A DNA stretch of 64,000 nucleotides from positions 2,473,466 through 2,537,465 of the forward strand of contig NZ_LT732548.1 of NCBI RefSeq assembly GCF_900155685.1, written 5' to 3'. Origin of the DNA: Paenibacillus bouchesdurhonensis. Lineage in GTDB: Bacteria > Bacillota > Bacilli > Paenibacillales > Paenibacillaceae. Positions 18,601 to 25,502 of the stretch are shown here, one piece after another. A model generated the notes under the pieces. It worked only from the letters and a program-made list of their open reading frames with translations, ran no database searches and was not told the origin of the DNA. Both the position numbers and the translations under genes were made by a program. Position 1 is the first letter of the stretch. Each line of letters starts with the position of its first letter.

Positions 18601-20744
18601 ATTTTTTTAATTCTCTCATTTGCATTATTGATTAAGGTTTGAGTTTCTTTAATGTCTGCTGTTATTGACTCGATTTGCTGTTTCTTTTTTGCTTGCAAGA
18701 AAAGAAGGATTTCTTCGCGTCCTAGTTTTGTAACGTCAGCGAAATCGCCATATTTATCATTGAGCATCTTTATGGTCGATATTGAGAGGGACTGGCCTTC
18801 TTCGAGCTCTTTCTCAGCGTCATTCAGAAGTTTCATTTCTTCTCTTGCATTTTGCAAATACTTGCTCAAATAGCCGATCGTACCTTCGGTATTAGTTAAG
18901 TAACCCGTAAATCCAATGACTTCGTTGTTTTCCCCAAGAACTTCCTTTAATCCATGGAAGCTGCTGGCCGCTTCATCGGCTGCACTTGCTATTCTGCCGA
19001 TTTCCCTTCCGGTTTCATCATATACTGGTAAGCCTGCTTTGCCATTTTTGGATGTTTCGGCTAATGAAATGGCCAGATCGTCAAGAACATTAATGTAATC
19101 AGGGAATTTTAACTTTAAATCTTCAATAATCGCAGCGGTGTCCCCTGATTCAATTGCTTGAGCCAGATCTATTTTATTGTCTGTTAGGTACTGGTTGATA
19201 TCTGAGGCTAAGTCTTCATATTGAAAAACCAATTCATCCGAATTCGACTTCGTAACATTCATTGTTTTCGAAAAGGAATTACTCAGATTGTCTAGAAATA
19301 GCCTGACATTATTATCCGTCACATTTGTTTCATTGATGAGGTTGTTATTATAGGTTTTAAAAAGATCCGTAAAGTTTTTTAATCCACTTTCATATATGCT
19401 TTCAGCATCCTGAAATTGTCCATCAAGTTTGCCCAGTTCTGATCTGGACGCAGTAACTGCTTGAGTAATGCCGCCATGACCAAATATTTCTTTAGAAAGC
19501 CAGCCTTCATCAACGTACTGGCCTTTTTTTCTGAAAATAGAAGCAACTTTATCATTAAGTTCTTGGACTATTTCAATATACTCTTTAGAATTTGTATCCA
19601 GCTCATCGAGAACTTTTCTATTATTATTAATGAATTCTTCGGCAGATAATAGTGCTTCAACCTTAGTTGAGGCGTAGTCATGTCTCTGCTGCAGCTTTTC
19701 AACTTTCTTTTGGTTTGATGCGATTTCTTTCGCGGGGCCTTTTAATGATTCCGCTGATTCTTGATATAATCTTTTGCTTCTTTCTAGATTTAGGGCTTTT
19801 TCAGACTCAATAAGTTTATCTATTTCTGCTTTAGTTTTGTAAACAGCTTTTCCCTCGGTGGTGTAATGACTGATAATATCTGGGACGGACTGGGAGGTTT
19901 GTTCAAGAGCCTTATTTAATTCTTCTTGAGATTTACTTCGGTCGCTGAGTGTTTTGCTTAAATTCTCAAGAGATACGATATTGTTTTCAGTATCCGCAAT
20001 ATTTTGCTTTAAATTTTCAAAATACTCTTCTTGAGACTCTTGGGCACTCCCAAATAAATTAATAACCTTCTCAAGTACAAAACCTAATGCAGCTAAGGCT
20101 AGTCCTACTCCTGTACTTGCAAGTAAGCCCTTTATGGCAATACCAGCCGCTCTTGCGGACACTCCAAGCGATGTCATACCTTTACCGAGTGTTAAAACGG
20201 CAATCGTGGTTGTTCTAAAATTTTTACTTACAGTGGCAGCCGAAGTACCAACGATTCCTAGCAGGGTAGGGAGCAAACCAAACGTATCAACACACGAGGT
20301 TAATACCTTCATCAAGCCCGTTAATATACTCGTTACGCCAATAATGGAGTCGTTGATCACGGCGTTTCCCATCGATAAGGCGAGCGTGTCCCAGGCTGTT
20401 CTCATCGTTTGCATTCTTGCTTCGAGGGAATTCATATGCTCGGCATTCTCCCGCATCGCTGATCCTTGAGAGTTAAGGGCAGTTTCGCTTGCTCTCGTAC
20501 TGATGTCATAGTTCTCCATCAGGCCGATAAAACGGGATAGCTGGGACTGGCCAGCTAACTGGAGTGCGGTGTTGTACTGCTGCTCCTTGCTTAGATTGCT
20601 CCATTTGCCGGCAACTTCGTCCAGAACCACAGATCCGTTTTTCACATTGCCGTTCATGTCTTTCATGGAAATGCCAATGCTATTTAGTACCTGTTCGGAT
20701 TCTCTAAGTGTCGTCAGGCGCGAGTAAATCGTGGTCAGTGAGTT
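15654..20744 (-). CDS. Tape-measure protein, exon 2 (with NlpC/P60 domain)
   Basis: Second exon, 1697 codons including the stop; it continues the frame of exon 1 (21049-21789) after intron removal. The first residues after splicing are NSLTTIYSRLTTLRES, the standard continuation of tape-measure core domains. A hydrophobic stretch (LASTGVGLALAALGFVLEKV) follows. Long coiled coils fill most of the chain. An NlpC/P60 peptidase domain sits near 17.75-18.1 kb, with DCSQFV holding the catalytic Cys and SHVGIYMG the His. The C-terminus has another hydrophobic pairing segment and MNRSIKKGTFKK. The spliced protein would be about 1943 aa, so the tail is predicted to be long. The apparent start MEAPFPLPSW upstream lies in the intron and is not used. 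Confidence 0.85.
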   Translation of the reverse strand, partial: NSLTTIYSRLTTLRESEQVLNSIGISMKDMNGNVKNGSVVLDEVAGKWSNLSKEQQYNTALQLAGQSQLSRFIGLMENYDISTRASETALNSQGSAMRENAEHMNSLEARMQTMRTAWDTLALSMGNAVINDSIIGVTSILTGLMKVLTSCVDTFGLLPTLLGIVGTSAATVSKNFRTTTIAVLTLGKGMTSLGVSARAAGIAIKGLLASTGVGLALAALGFVLEKVINLFGSAQESQEEYFENLKQNIADTENNIVSLENLSKTLSDRSKSQEELNKALEQTSQSVPDIISHYTTEGKAVYKTKAEIDKLIESEKALNLERSKRLYQESAESLKGPAKEIASNQKKVEKLQQRHDYASTKVEALLSAEEFINNNRKVLDELDTNSKEYIEIVQELNDKVASIFRKKGQYVDEGWLSKEIFGHGGITQAVTASRSELGKLDGQFQDAESIYESGLKNFTDLFKTYNNNLINETNVTDNNVRLFLDNLSNSFSKTMNVTKSNSDELVFQYEDLASDINQYLTDNKIDLAQAIESGDTAAIIEDLKLKFPDYINVLDDLAISLAETSKNGKAGLPVYDETGREIGRIASAADEAASSFHGLKEVLGENNEVIGFTGYLTNTEGTIGYLSKYLQNAREEMKLLNDAEKELEEGQSLSISTIKMLNDKYGDFADVTKLGREEILLFLQAKKKQQIESITADIKETQTLINNANERIKKIKEERQALIETYAAKVANGTMTDLQAEKLSFGKTSAIQNSLESELEDETLKLKLYQVALDELTKTQKLNEKETKNSKETLKETTEILSRLQQQINAVDDAIKKVNNQRERYAKHSQKYRDSIIAENKLLAEKNRLLEEGVKDPSKLLPVKQEVNSSGTSSSSSNPIHNMLSAASSLQGTFTYKQVPGKFKGTYEEFTKQAVSDCSQFVQEMFDEFLGINLPRTAAEQAKQGTKIDKADLQRGDLVFFNTTGKDNSHVGIYMGNGEFIQMGVNSGLSTQKLDSKYWSEKYQGAKRVTNSSYSSSTPISGDHAQKDLDEAGKQAAQEIVENNAKIYQGQRDYLESVRAYYANLLDIEDDNIHKSQFNQSNYSDHSEVWRKYEADVVGNLIKKRDIKKKEYQEFQNTIDAKGFEPELFEADLRKLLQEIDDITLEINGKNLGIINSKLDEFSEKASGVNQELELSKARMAQVNEISAEYSKELSAQISLTSQQIDINEEAIKYLEQQLRSEQLSAKAKEELTKELHSLIIANHEYNRSIQDIRETYADQIITNFKKMIETKRDLELDALEERTKAENKRHEKFMQNIDEEDKRFEEYINKQIKLLDRQNTSDDYESELEKKLKERQKIQENLNKWSLDQSMEGKAKRKELQEQLDAADEEIERYKLERERTLTKEGLQDQLDDRKKYTEKVKKDQDDLHKDTLEKIDSEKEKTQQKYKDILENEKYFYEIKKNLLSQDAQVVEATLAELKGKYDTFFSILKNHAFDTSQAFENLNYAMQMDYEKLLNFPLANNSSNNAGSNNSSVSPSFTDKEKEIIRIMEGNSKAWAAATNQNRRNEIAAENLRLGAQIGATRDDKTGIWYKNDVQLYHDGGEVGVAGTTTQTWWEKIKSTLKPNEELGILKTGEVVLDNPLQFVYNFAGEMSKKLSLLSPSSSTANAVPAVSGGGVAIDTVIIQANDRETGTSLLNKFESAMNRSIKKGTFKK

Positions 20745-21048
20745 CAGGCTGTTACTTTCGGACATGTGGCGTCCTACGGACTGCACAATCTTAAACCAAG
20801 AAGGCAGCGGAAACGGTGCTTCCAAGAGTGTCTTTACACTCGACCGCTTCTCACACTATTGCTAGTGTGTTCAGACTATCGCATCATCTTCATATTCCTA
20901 ACTACAGGAAGGGAAGATGTCTCAACATTTAGTCGTTCAGGCTGTATTTAAACTTGCCCCTTGTCGTCCTATTTTTGAAAATAGGAGTTCCAAGTCCATT
21001 AGTTGAGATTTTCACTAATCAATCACTTGATCAGGCGGCAACGAGTTT
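20745..21048 (-). ncRNA. Group I intron (ORF-less, IA2-like) in the tape-measure gene
   Basis: 304 nt on the minus strand between codon-complete exons. The 5' exon ends CGGT; the intron then folds back so CGGU-AA pairs with UUGCCG, placing a U-G wobble exactly at the splice site (P1). Other helices can be paired by hand: P3 UCUCAAC/GUUGAGA, P5 CCUAUUUU/AAAAUAGG, P6 GGC/GCC, P7 from GAACGACUAA and GAUAGUCUGA (the R and S elements), P8 CAUCUUC/GAAGAUG, P9 CACACUA/UAGUGUG. The intron ends in G (AACAGCCTG), and the 3' exon AAC can pair with the GUU beside the guide (P10). The spliced frame reads GEVIG-NSLTTIYSRL, the normal tail-protein motif. No homing endonuclease is encoded. Confidence 0.92.
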
Positions 21049-21789
21049 ACCGATCACTTCACCACTCTCACGCGTAGCTATGGAAATGGCTGTCGTATCA
21101 CCGATCAGCTTTTCCATAGAAATTCCATAGTTGCTAGCCGCAGTTCCGGCCTGGGTTAAGCTGCTGGCCAAATCCTGGCTTGTCACGGTGAATTTGTTAT
21201 CTACCGCGTTAAGCCTGTCGGCAATTAGAATGCTGTCCTTCGCTTCGATATTGAACGCGGACATCGCTGCCATCATGGTCTGGATCGCTTGATCCGAGGT
21301 CAGCTCCGAGATGTTTTGAAACAGGGCGGCCGTTTTGGCGAGGGCGAGGGTTTGCTTCTCGTCATAACCCATACGGCCAATATCAATCAGCAGGCCATTG
21401 ACTGCACCGATGGAATGTCCCAGCTCATTCGCCGTTTGAATGCTTCCACGCAGCATGCTTTTGAAATCCGTTCCTTCGTTCATGACCCGCTTGAGCTGCG
21501 TGATTTGCGTATCGACCTCAAGAATGGTTTTAACAATATCCTGCATGCCTTGCTTCAGGAGAGCCTTGTTACTTTTAATGAAAGTTTGGGTTTGTTTGTA
21601 AACGGATTTTAGTGCTTGGCCAAAGCTTTTACCGACCTTATCATTTTCTTGCTTGTCGATTTCGATGGTAATTTTGATCTTCTTCAAAGAAGGGTTCTTT
21701 TCGATATTTTTTATAGCTTTATTCAGCGCGGTGATCGACGGGCTTATGTTGATATCTGCCGTAATTAGAATCTTCGTATCATTTGCCAT
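21049..21789 (-). CDS. Tape-measure protein, exon 1
   Basis: 247 codons from the ATG at 21789 (MANDTKILITADINIS), preceded by AAAGGAGTGAG. The sequence is the conserved N-terminal part of phage tail tape-measure proteins: AQLKR-like VDTQITQLKRVMNEGTDFKS, ANELGHSIGAVNGLLIDIGR and MGYDEKQTLALAKTAALFQN, ending ATRESGEVIG at the intron. Read without splicing, the frame adds five intron-encoded residues and stops (TGA at 21031). The tape measure sets tail length and is ejected through the tube; here it is about 1943 aa after splicing. Confidence 0.88.
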
Positions 21790-21807
21790 GTTCTCACTCC
21801 TTTACAT

Positions 21808-21834
21808 AAAAAAACGACCAATCGATGGCCATTT
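21808..21834 (-). terminator. Terminator-like hairpin before the tape-measure gene
   Basis: On the minus strand AAATGGCCA pairs with TGGTCGTTT (9 bp including two G-U pairs, 5-nt loop), and the second arm runs into a stretch of seven T. It lies between the tail-assembly gene and the tape-measure start, where lower expression of the tape measure would be expected. Confidence 0.65.
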
Positions 21835-21849
21835 TTTACAAACGGTATA

Positions 21850-22278
21850 TTAAATTTCGTCCAGATTGAGTACTTCAAACTTTGAAGCTAAAGCATCGTA
21901 TTTGAACTGATCGTCACCTTCGAACTCCAGACCGCAATGCAGCACGGAGTAGGCAACGCTCTTGAGCATGTTTCGGTTGTTGTCCGTAACCTCAATGAGA
22001 AATTCCTCATTCAGCAGGGGGGCAAGGGAGGTTTGGAACGCATTCAGATCTTTGATATTGTAACGCTGGATCTCGCCCTCTGTAATAATTTCCGGTTGAC
22101 CATCGTCGTCCAGTACACAGTGCTCCATCACGAGGTCAAAATATTCTTCCTTATATTGCTGAAAGCGCTCTGCCAATATTTTAATGAAGCGGGTTCTCAT
22201 GCGTGAGCTAGAATCGATCAATTTCAGACGATATAAAAAAGAGAGGACATATTCCAGTTCATGTATGAAAAATTTCAA
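21850..22278 (-). CDS. Tail-assembly protein (second small gene before tape measure)
   Basis: 142 aa, TTG start set by AAAGGAGTGAC. It has charged helices (RMRTRFIKILAERFQQYKEE, YFDLVMEHCVLDDDGQPEII) resembling the DUF1617-type proteins that occur just before tape-measure genes in Gram-positive phages. The start lies 7 nt after the stop of the preceding gene, so translation is probably coupled. I found no slippery sequence that would make a G-GT frameshift fusion with the upstream gene. Role as an assembly chaperone is inferred from position. Confidence 0.6.
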   Translation of the reverse strand: MKFFIHELEYVLSFLYRLKLIDSSSRMRTRFIKILAERFQQYKEEYFDLVMEHCVLDDDGQPEIITEGEIQRYNIKDLNAFQTSLAPLLNEEFLIEVTDNNRNMLKSVAYSVLHCGLEFEGDDQFKYDALASKFEVLNLDEI

Positions 22279-22284
22279 AGCGAG

Positions 22285-22884
22285 TCACTCCTTTGGCTTT
22301 TGGTTATTCTGGTTCAGAAGATTATTAATGACATCTTTATTTTCTAAATTCGCATTTTCGATGTAATCCCACAGTTCGCTTTGCAGCTCTTTGTTGTTTT
22401 GAACCATTTCCTCGTACATGGAGAACTTTTTCCAAATACGAGAATAAATTTTTTGAATTTCTGTTTTGTCAAAATGCTCAAAAATGGTCTCGGCCAGCTC
22501 ACTGTCCAGCATTTTATTGAAGATATTGATTTTCTCCTCAAAGGAATAGTCCGTCCGTTCTGTTAAGGTAGAGAAGAATAACAGGATATGGAGACTTAAA
22601 TAATCCATCAATTTGCTTTCTTTCATTTCCGGAAATCTGCGATTATATTCCGTGATAAATTCGGAGAAACTAACAAGCATTTCATCGATTTGCGTGGGTC
22701 TGAAGCAGGCATACACTTCCGTATAACGACCATCTTCAAAGCTGACCCGGTGGAGCTGCTCGTATTTATCAACATCCTGAATTAATGTATCCAATGTTAG
22801 TTTCGTATTTTTTATTTTATTCGCTTTCGTGGATTTTTTACTGCTAGCTGTTGCTTTGGTCTCTTCAGTAGTTTTGGTCGACAT
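22285..22884 (-). CDS. Tail-assembly chaperone-like protein
   Basis: 199 aa from the ATG at 22884 (MSTKTTEETKAT), preceded by TAGGAG nine nt upstream. A lysine- and threonine-rich low-complexity start is followed by an acidic helical body (YAC-FRPTQIDEMLVSFSEFI, TEYNRRFPEMKESKLMDYLS) and an N/Q-rich tail (NLLNQNNQKPKE). Size and location between the major tail protein and the tape measure are those of the gpG-type chaperone. The family itself is not recognised. Confidence 0.6.
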   Translation of the reverse strand: MSTKTTEETKATASSKKSTKANKIKNTKLTLDTLIQDVDKYEQLHRVSFEDGRYTEVYACFRPTQIDEMLVSFSEFITEYNRRFPEMKESKLMDYLSLHILLFFSTLTERTDYSFEEKINIFNKMLDSELAETIFEHFDKTEIQKIYSRIWKKFSMYEEMVQNNKELQSELWDYIENANLENKDVINNLLNQNNQKPKE

Positions 22885-23017
22885 ATCAATCATCTCCTAG
22901 GTTCGTATTCTGCTTACGCAGGTATTAATATCATAAGAATGTGATGAGCTGGTTTCTTTTCATCTGAAAATGAGCAAAGGGACGCATTCACTAGCTTTAA
23001 GATAAGAAGAAAGAAGG

Positions 23018-23039
23018 GAGGAGGGGAGAACCCCTCCTC
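23018..23039 (-). terminator. Strong hairpin after the major tail protein gene
   Basis: Read on the minus strand, GAGGAGGGG and CCCCTCCTC form a perfect 9-bp stem with a TTCT loop, followed by CCTTCTTTCTTCTT, which is only moderately T-rich. It lies just after the major tail protein stop and probably lowers expression of the genes that follow, or protects the 3' end of the abundant transcript. Confidence 0.6.
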
Positions 23040-23044
23040 AATCC

Positions 23045-23839
23045 TTACGCCAAATCTTCCTCATCATAAATCCGCATTACGTACAGATCGTGCGAGTCGG
23101 CTGGCTTCAACGCCTCCATCGGAATATCAAGTGGAGAAGGTTCTCCATCTGGCTGCATATTGAGGTTCCAGTTATCTTCGATCTTTGCATTGTCGACCGT
23201 AATTTGTGCTGCATAGTCCTTTTGAAGGTGATAGTCGCGCACCAATACGTCGAGCACGAGCTTGAAGCTGCCAGCGAATTTATCGGACGATGCACGAATT
23301 TCCTTCGTATCTGGACTTGCCGCTGTTTCGTAGTAAACGATGATTTTGCTTTGATCCGGAATTTCACCGCTCGCGAAGGAAATGGCTTTGCCGCTTACGG
23401 TATAGCTGTCCGCGGCTGGTGCCGAGGCAACGTATTCAAAGGCTTCGCCCACCGTTCCGTCCGCATGGAGCAGGTTTACACTCACCAGCGCTCCGCTGCT
23501 TGCCGGCGTATATGTAAGTGTAGCGGTATCTCCATTCACCACGCATACTTCATTTTTAATGACATTCTTCGCACTGGAAGTGACTTCGTTGCCGAGCAGC
23601 ATGCCCAGCATTTCGTTGGAGAACAGGGCATCCTGCAGCACGAATCTTGCAGAACGACCGCCGGAGAATCCGACCAACTTAGGATTGCCGCTTCCGCCAA
23701 CGGCATATACCGTTTCTGCGGTGTTCTCAATGTTAGACATTTTCAGCGTGTCGATTTTAACTTTCAGCTTTCCTGTTTCGATATCGAAAAATGATGCTGT
23801 TGCAACATCCCGTACTGCCCATCTATTTGTAACTGCCAT
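23045..23839 (-). CDS. Major tail protein
   Basis: 264 aa from the ATG at 23839 (MAVTNRWAVRDVATAS), behind TTAGGAGGAATT; upstream in-frame codons are ignored. The N-terminal half carries the typical tube-protein strand order (ASFFDIETGKLKVKIDTLKM, GGSGNPKLVGFSGGRSARFV, LQDALFSNEMLGMLLGNEVT). A middle Ig-like insert (VSVNLLHADGTVGEAFEYVA) and a conserved end (VRDYHLQKDYAAQITVDNAK, WNLNMQPDGEPSPLDIPMEA) follow. The 'LQDAL.S.....LLG' and 'NL..QP.G.P.PL...ME' patterns are common in tube proteins of long-tailed phages. No sheath gene is present, which fits a non-contractile tail. Confidence 0.75.
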   Translation of the reverse strand: MAVTNRWAVRDVATASFFDIETGKLKVKIDTLKMSNIENTAETVYAVGGSGNPKLVGFSGGRSARFVLQDALFSNEMLGMLLGNEVTSSAKNVIKNEVCVVNGDTATLTYTPASSGALVSVNLLHADGTVGEAFEYVASAPAADSYTVSGKAISFASGEIPDQSKIIVYYETAASPDTKEIRASSDKFAGSFKLVLDVLVRDYHLQKDYAAQITVDNAKIEDNWNLNMQPDGEPSPLDIPMEALKPADSHDLYVMRIYDEEDLA

Positions 23840-23852
23840 AAAAAAATTCCTC

Positions 23853-24578
23853 CTAATAAATAATTTTTGTCCAATTGATTTCTTGCATATTAATCTTTTT
23901 TGCATCGATGTTGCCGGTATAAATACCAGTGACAACACTGTTGTAATGATCGATATTTTCAAGCCGGTAATAGCCGTCATAGAACTGGTAAATGCTCAGC
24001 TCAAAAATATTATTAATATTAATGCCGCTAGTCGATTTCCAGGATAGGCCCGATATGATGCTGTGCAAATTGATAACTGGCCTCTTGGCCGGCTTGTTCG
24101 CTTTGCCCTTCATCAGCTTCTCGATCATTTCCCTGGCTTTGGAATTGCCAGGATTATAGTCTTCCTCATCGTTGGTCAACTCTGCCTTGTTCGCTATTTT
24201 TACAATCTCTTGGAAGCGATGAAAATTTCCTTCGTGAAGAGTCAGCCCATCCCCTAAGTCAAAATAAGGAACGCCCTCCATCTCTACAAGCTCGATTTCC
24301 TTATGTAATAGAAGTCTGATCCCGTTAGAAAACGAATTTCGGAAGTGATCGTCCTGCATGAAAAAATAACACGCCAGCACAAATGCTGATTCCATTATTG
24401 TTCCCAAGCCGGATATCCGCGACTTGTCAAACAAAAGAGACGACAGTGCCTCGATGTAGTTGCTGTAGCCCAGCTTGATGACATCTCTCAGCTTCGGTGA
24501 GCGAATATAACCGATATCCGCGACAAACACGGGTTCATTTGCCAGCAAAGTCAGATGAATATCTTCTTCCTGGGTCAT
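23853..24578 (-). CDS. Tail-module structural protein of unknown family
   Basis: 241 aa if translation begins at the ATG at 24578 (MTQEEDIHLTLLANEP). This ATG overlaps the stop of a tiny upstream frame that holds the strong ribosome site, so reinitiation is likely. Longer in-frame starts exist upstream but lack a ribosome site. The middle section (PVFVADIGYIRSPKLRDVIK, LGYSNYIEALSSLLFDKSRI) resembles proteins encoded just before the major tail protein in some Bacillus-group phages. A basic segment (EMIEKLMKGKANKPAKRP) follows. The C-terminus is beta-rich and tyrosine-rich. Function unknown. Confidence 0.6.
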   Translation of the reverse strand: MTQEEDIHLTLLANEPVFVADIGYIRSPKLRDVIKLGYSNYIEALSSLLFDKSRISGLGTIMESAFVLACYFFMQDDHFRNSFSNGIRLLLHKEIELVEMEGVPYFDLGDGLTLHEGNFHRFQEIVKIANKAELTNDEEDYNPGNSKAREMIEKLMKGKANKPAKRPVINLHSIISGLSWKSTSGININNIFELSIYQFYDGYYRLENIDHYNSVVTGIYTGNIDAKKINMQEINWTKIIY

Positions 24579-24610
24579 TTCGGCTGCTCCACCCATTCCG
24601 GTTGATTCAT
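24575..24610 (-). CDS. Eleven-residue leader frame with strong ribosome site
   Basis: ATG AAT CAA begins nine nt after AAGGAGGTG. The peptide would be MNQPEWVEQPK and stops at a TGA that overlaps the ATG of the next frame (ATGA). This is either a translational-coupling leader or the remnant start of the downstream protein after a frame change. Too short to assign a function. Confidence 0.45.
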   Translation of the reverse strand: MNQPEWVEQPK

Positions 24611-24734
24611 AGTTAAGCACCTCCTTAAAAGTAAAATATTTATTTAAAAGGAATATTCCAATTCCTATCACTAATACAAATTGGGGGGGATACCGTCAAA
24701 GTCTTGATGTATCAATGGTTAAGAGAGTTTTCCA

Positions 24735-25502
24735 TCACTTCACGAACATATGTTCCCTTATTTTCTTCATGCTATTCCGCTGCCATTCCTTTTGTTTTAT
24801 CCTGGAGCATTCGCTGCAGTACTTCTTGCGATTAGAGGTTTGGCGAAGCAGGATCCCGCAGGTACTGCAGCTCATGATCTTATCGCCGCGCCACTCCAGG
24901 TAGAGATAAATGTAATTTCTGAAATCTCTCACAATGATTCCTGCTGCGTCCTGATCATTCGCAAACAAAACTCTTTTGCTCAACTTTTTAGTGTTCAAGG
25001 TTGGTTCAATCATGCCAAGCGTCATGAGGTCATTGACGAGCAGCCCCTGCTTCACGCTATTCGCCGTGACCTTGGCATCTTTAAATATGTCGCTTCGCGG
25101 AGTGTTTACCCAATAGGAGTCATTGCCGTTCATCTTGTTGAAAATTTTGCCGTACACCAAGTAGACAAAGGCCAACTTTTCATGAACCAGACTATTCAAT
25201 CCCCTGATGTATTCCAGTTCTTTGGCGGTAATGACGACTTCCTTGATTTCCAAGAGTGAATGATCTTGTTTTTCAATCGTTTTGACCCATCGGTCTAACG
25301 TATCCTGCCACTTGACGCTGTTGAAATGCGGATAATGGTTCTGCATAAACAGTTCGATTGCATCACGAGCTTCCAGTCGATTCATACCAAGCGAATAGTA
25401 ATGTTTGATTAGACTTATCAGTGTTTTAGAAACTTTTTGATGGATAAAACCTTCTGTCAGCGCCTGTTGAACCAGCTCTTTTTCGTTAATGATCAATTTC
25501 AT
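24735..25502 (-). CDS. Zinc-ribbon protein overlapping the RNA polymerase gene
   Basis: 255 aa, ATG overlapping the polymerase TGA (ATGA), with AAGGAGCTG upstream. The body is helical (SKTLISLIKHYYSLGMNRLE, ARDAIELFMQNHYPHFNSVK). The last ~45 residues form a treble-type zinc ribbon (CSTCGILLRQ to RKKYCSECSRIKQKEW) followed by basic residues. That ending is common in small phage DNA- or RNA-binding proteins. Tight coupling to the polymerase makes a polymerase partner or late regulator plausible, but this is inference. No homologue is recognised. Confidence 0.65.
   Translation of the reverse strand: MKLIINEKELVQQALTEGFIHQKVSKTLISLIKHYYSLGMNRLEARDAIELFMQNHYPHFNSVKWQDTLDRWVKTIEKQDHSLLEIKEVVITAKELEYIRGLNSLVHEKLAFVYLVYGKIFNKMNGNDSYWVNTPRSDIFKDAKVTANSVKQGLLVNDLMTLGMIEPTLNTKKLSKRVLFANDQDAAGIIVRDFRNYIYLYLEWRGDKIMSCSTCGILLRQTSNRKKYCSECSRIKQKEWQRNSMKKIREHMFVK

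Noticed and set aside
20745..20825. Reading the tape-measure second frame from its in-frame ATG near 20825 (MEAPFPLPSW)
   Set aside because: That ATG lies inside the group I intron; exon 2 begins at 20744 after splicing.
20745..21048. Intein or simple frame break in the tape-measure gene
   Set aside because: The insert contains stop codons, shows group I core helices and removal restores a conserved motif exactly.
21850..22884. Programmed G-GT frameshift between the two tail-assembly genes
   Set aside because: The frames do not overlap (7-nt gap), each has its own ribosome site, and no slippery heptamer was found at the junction.
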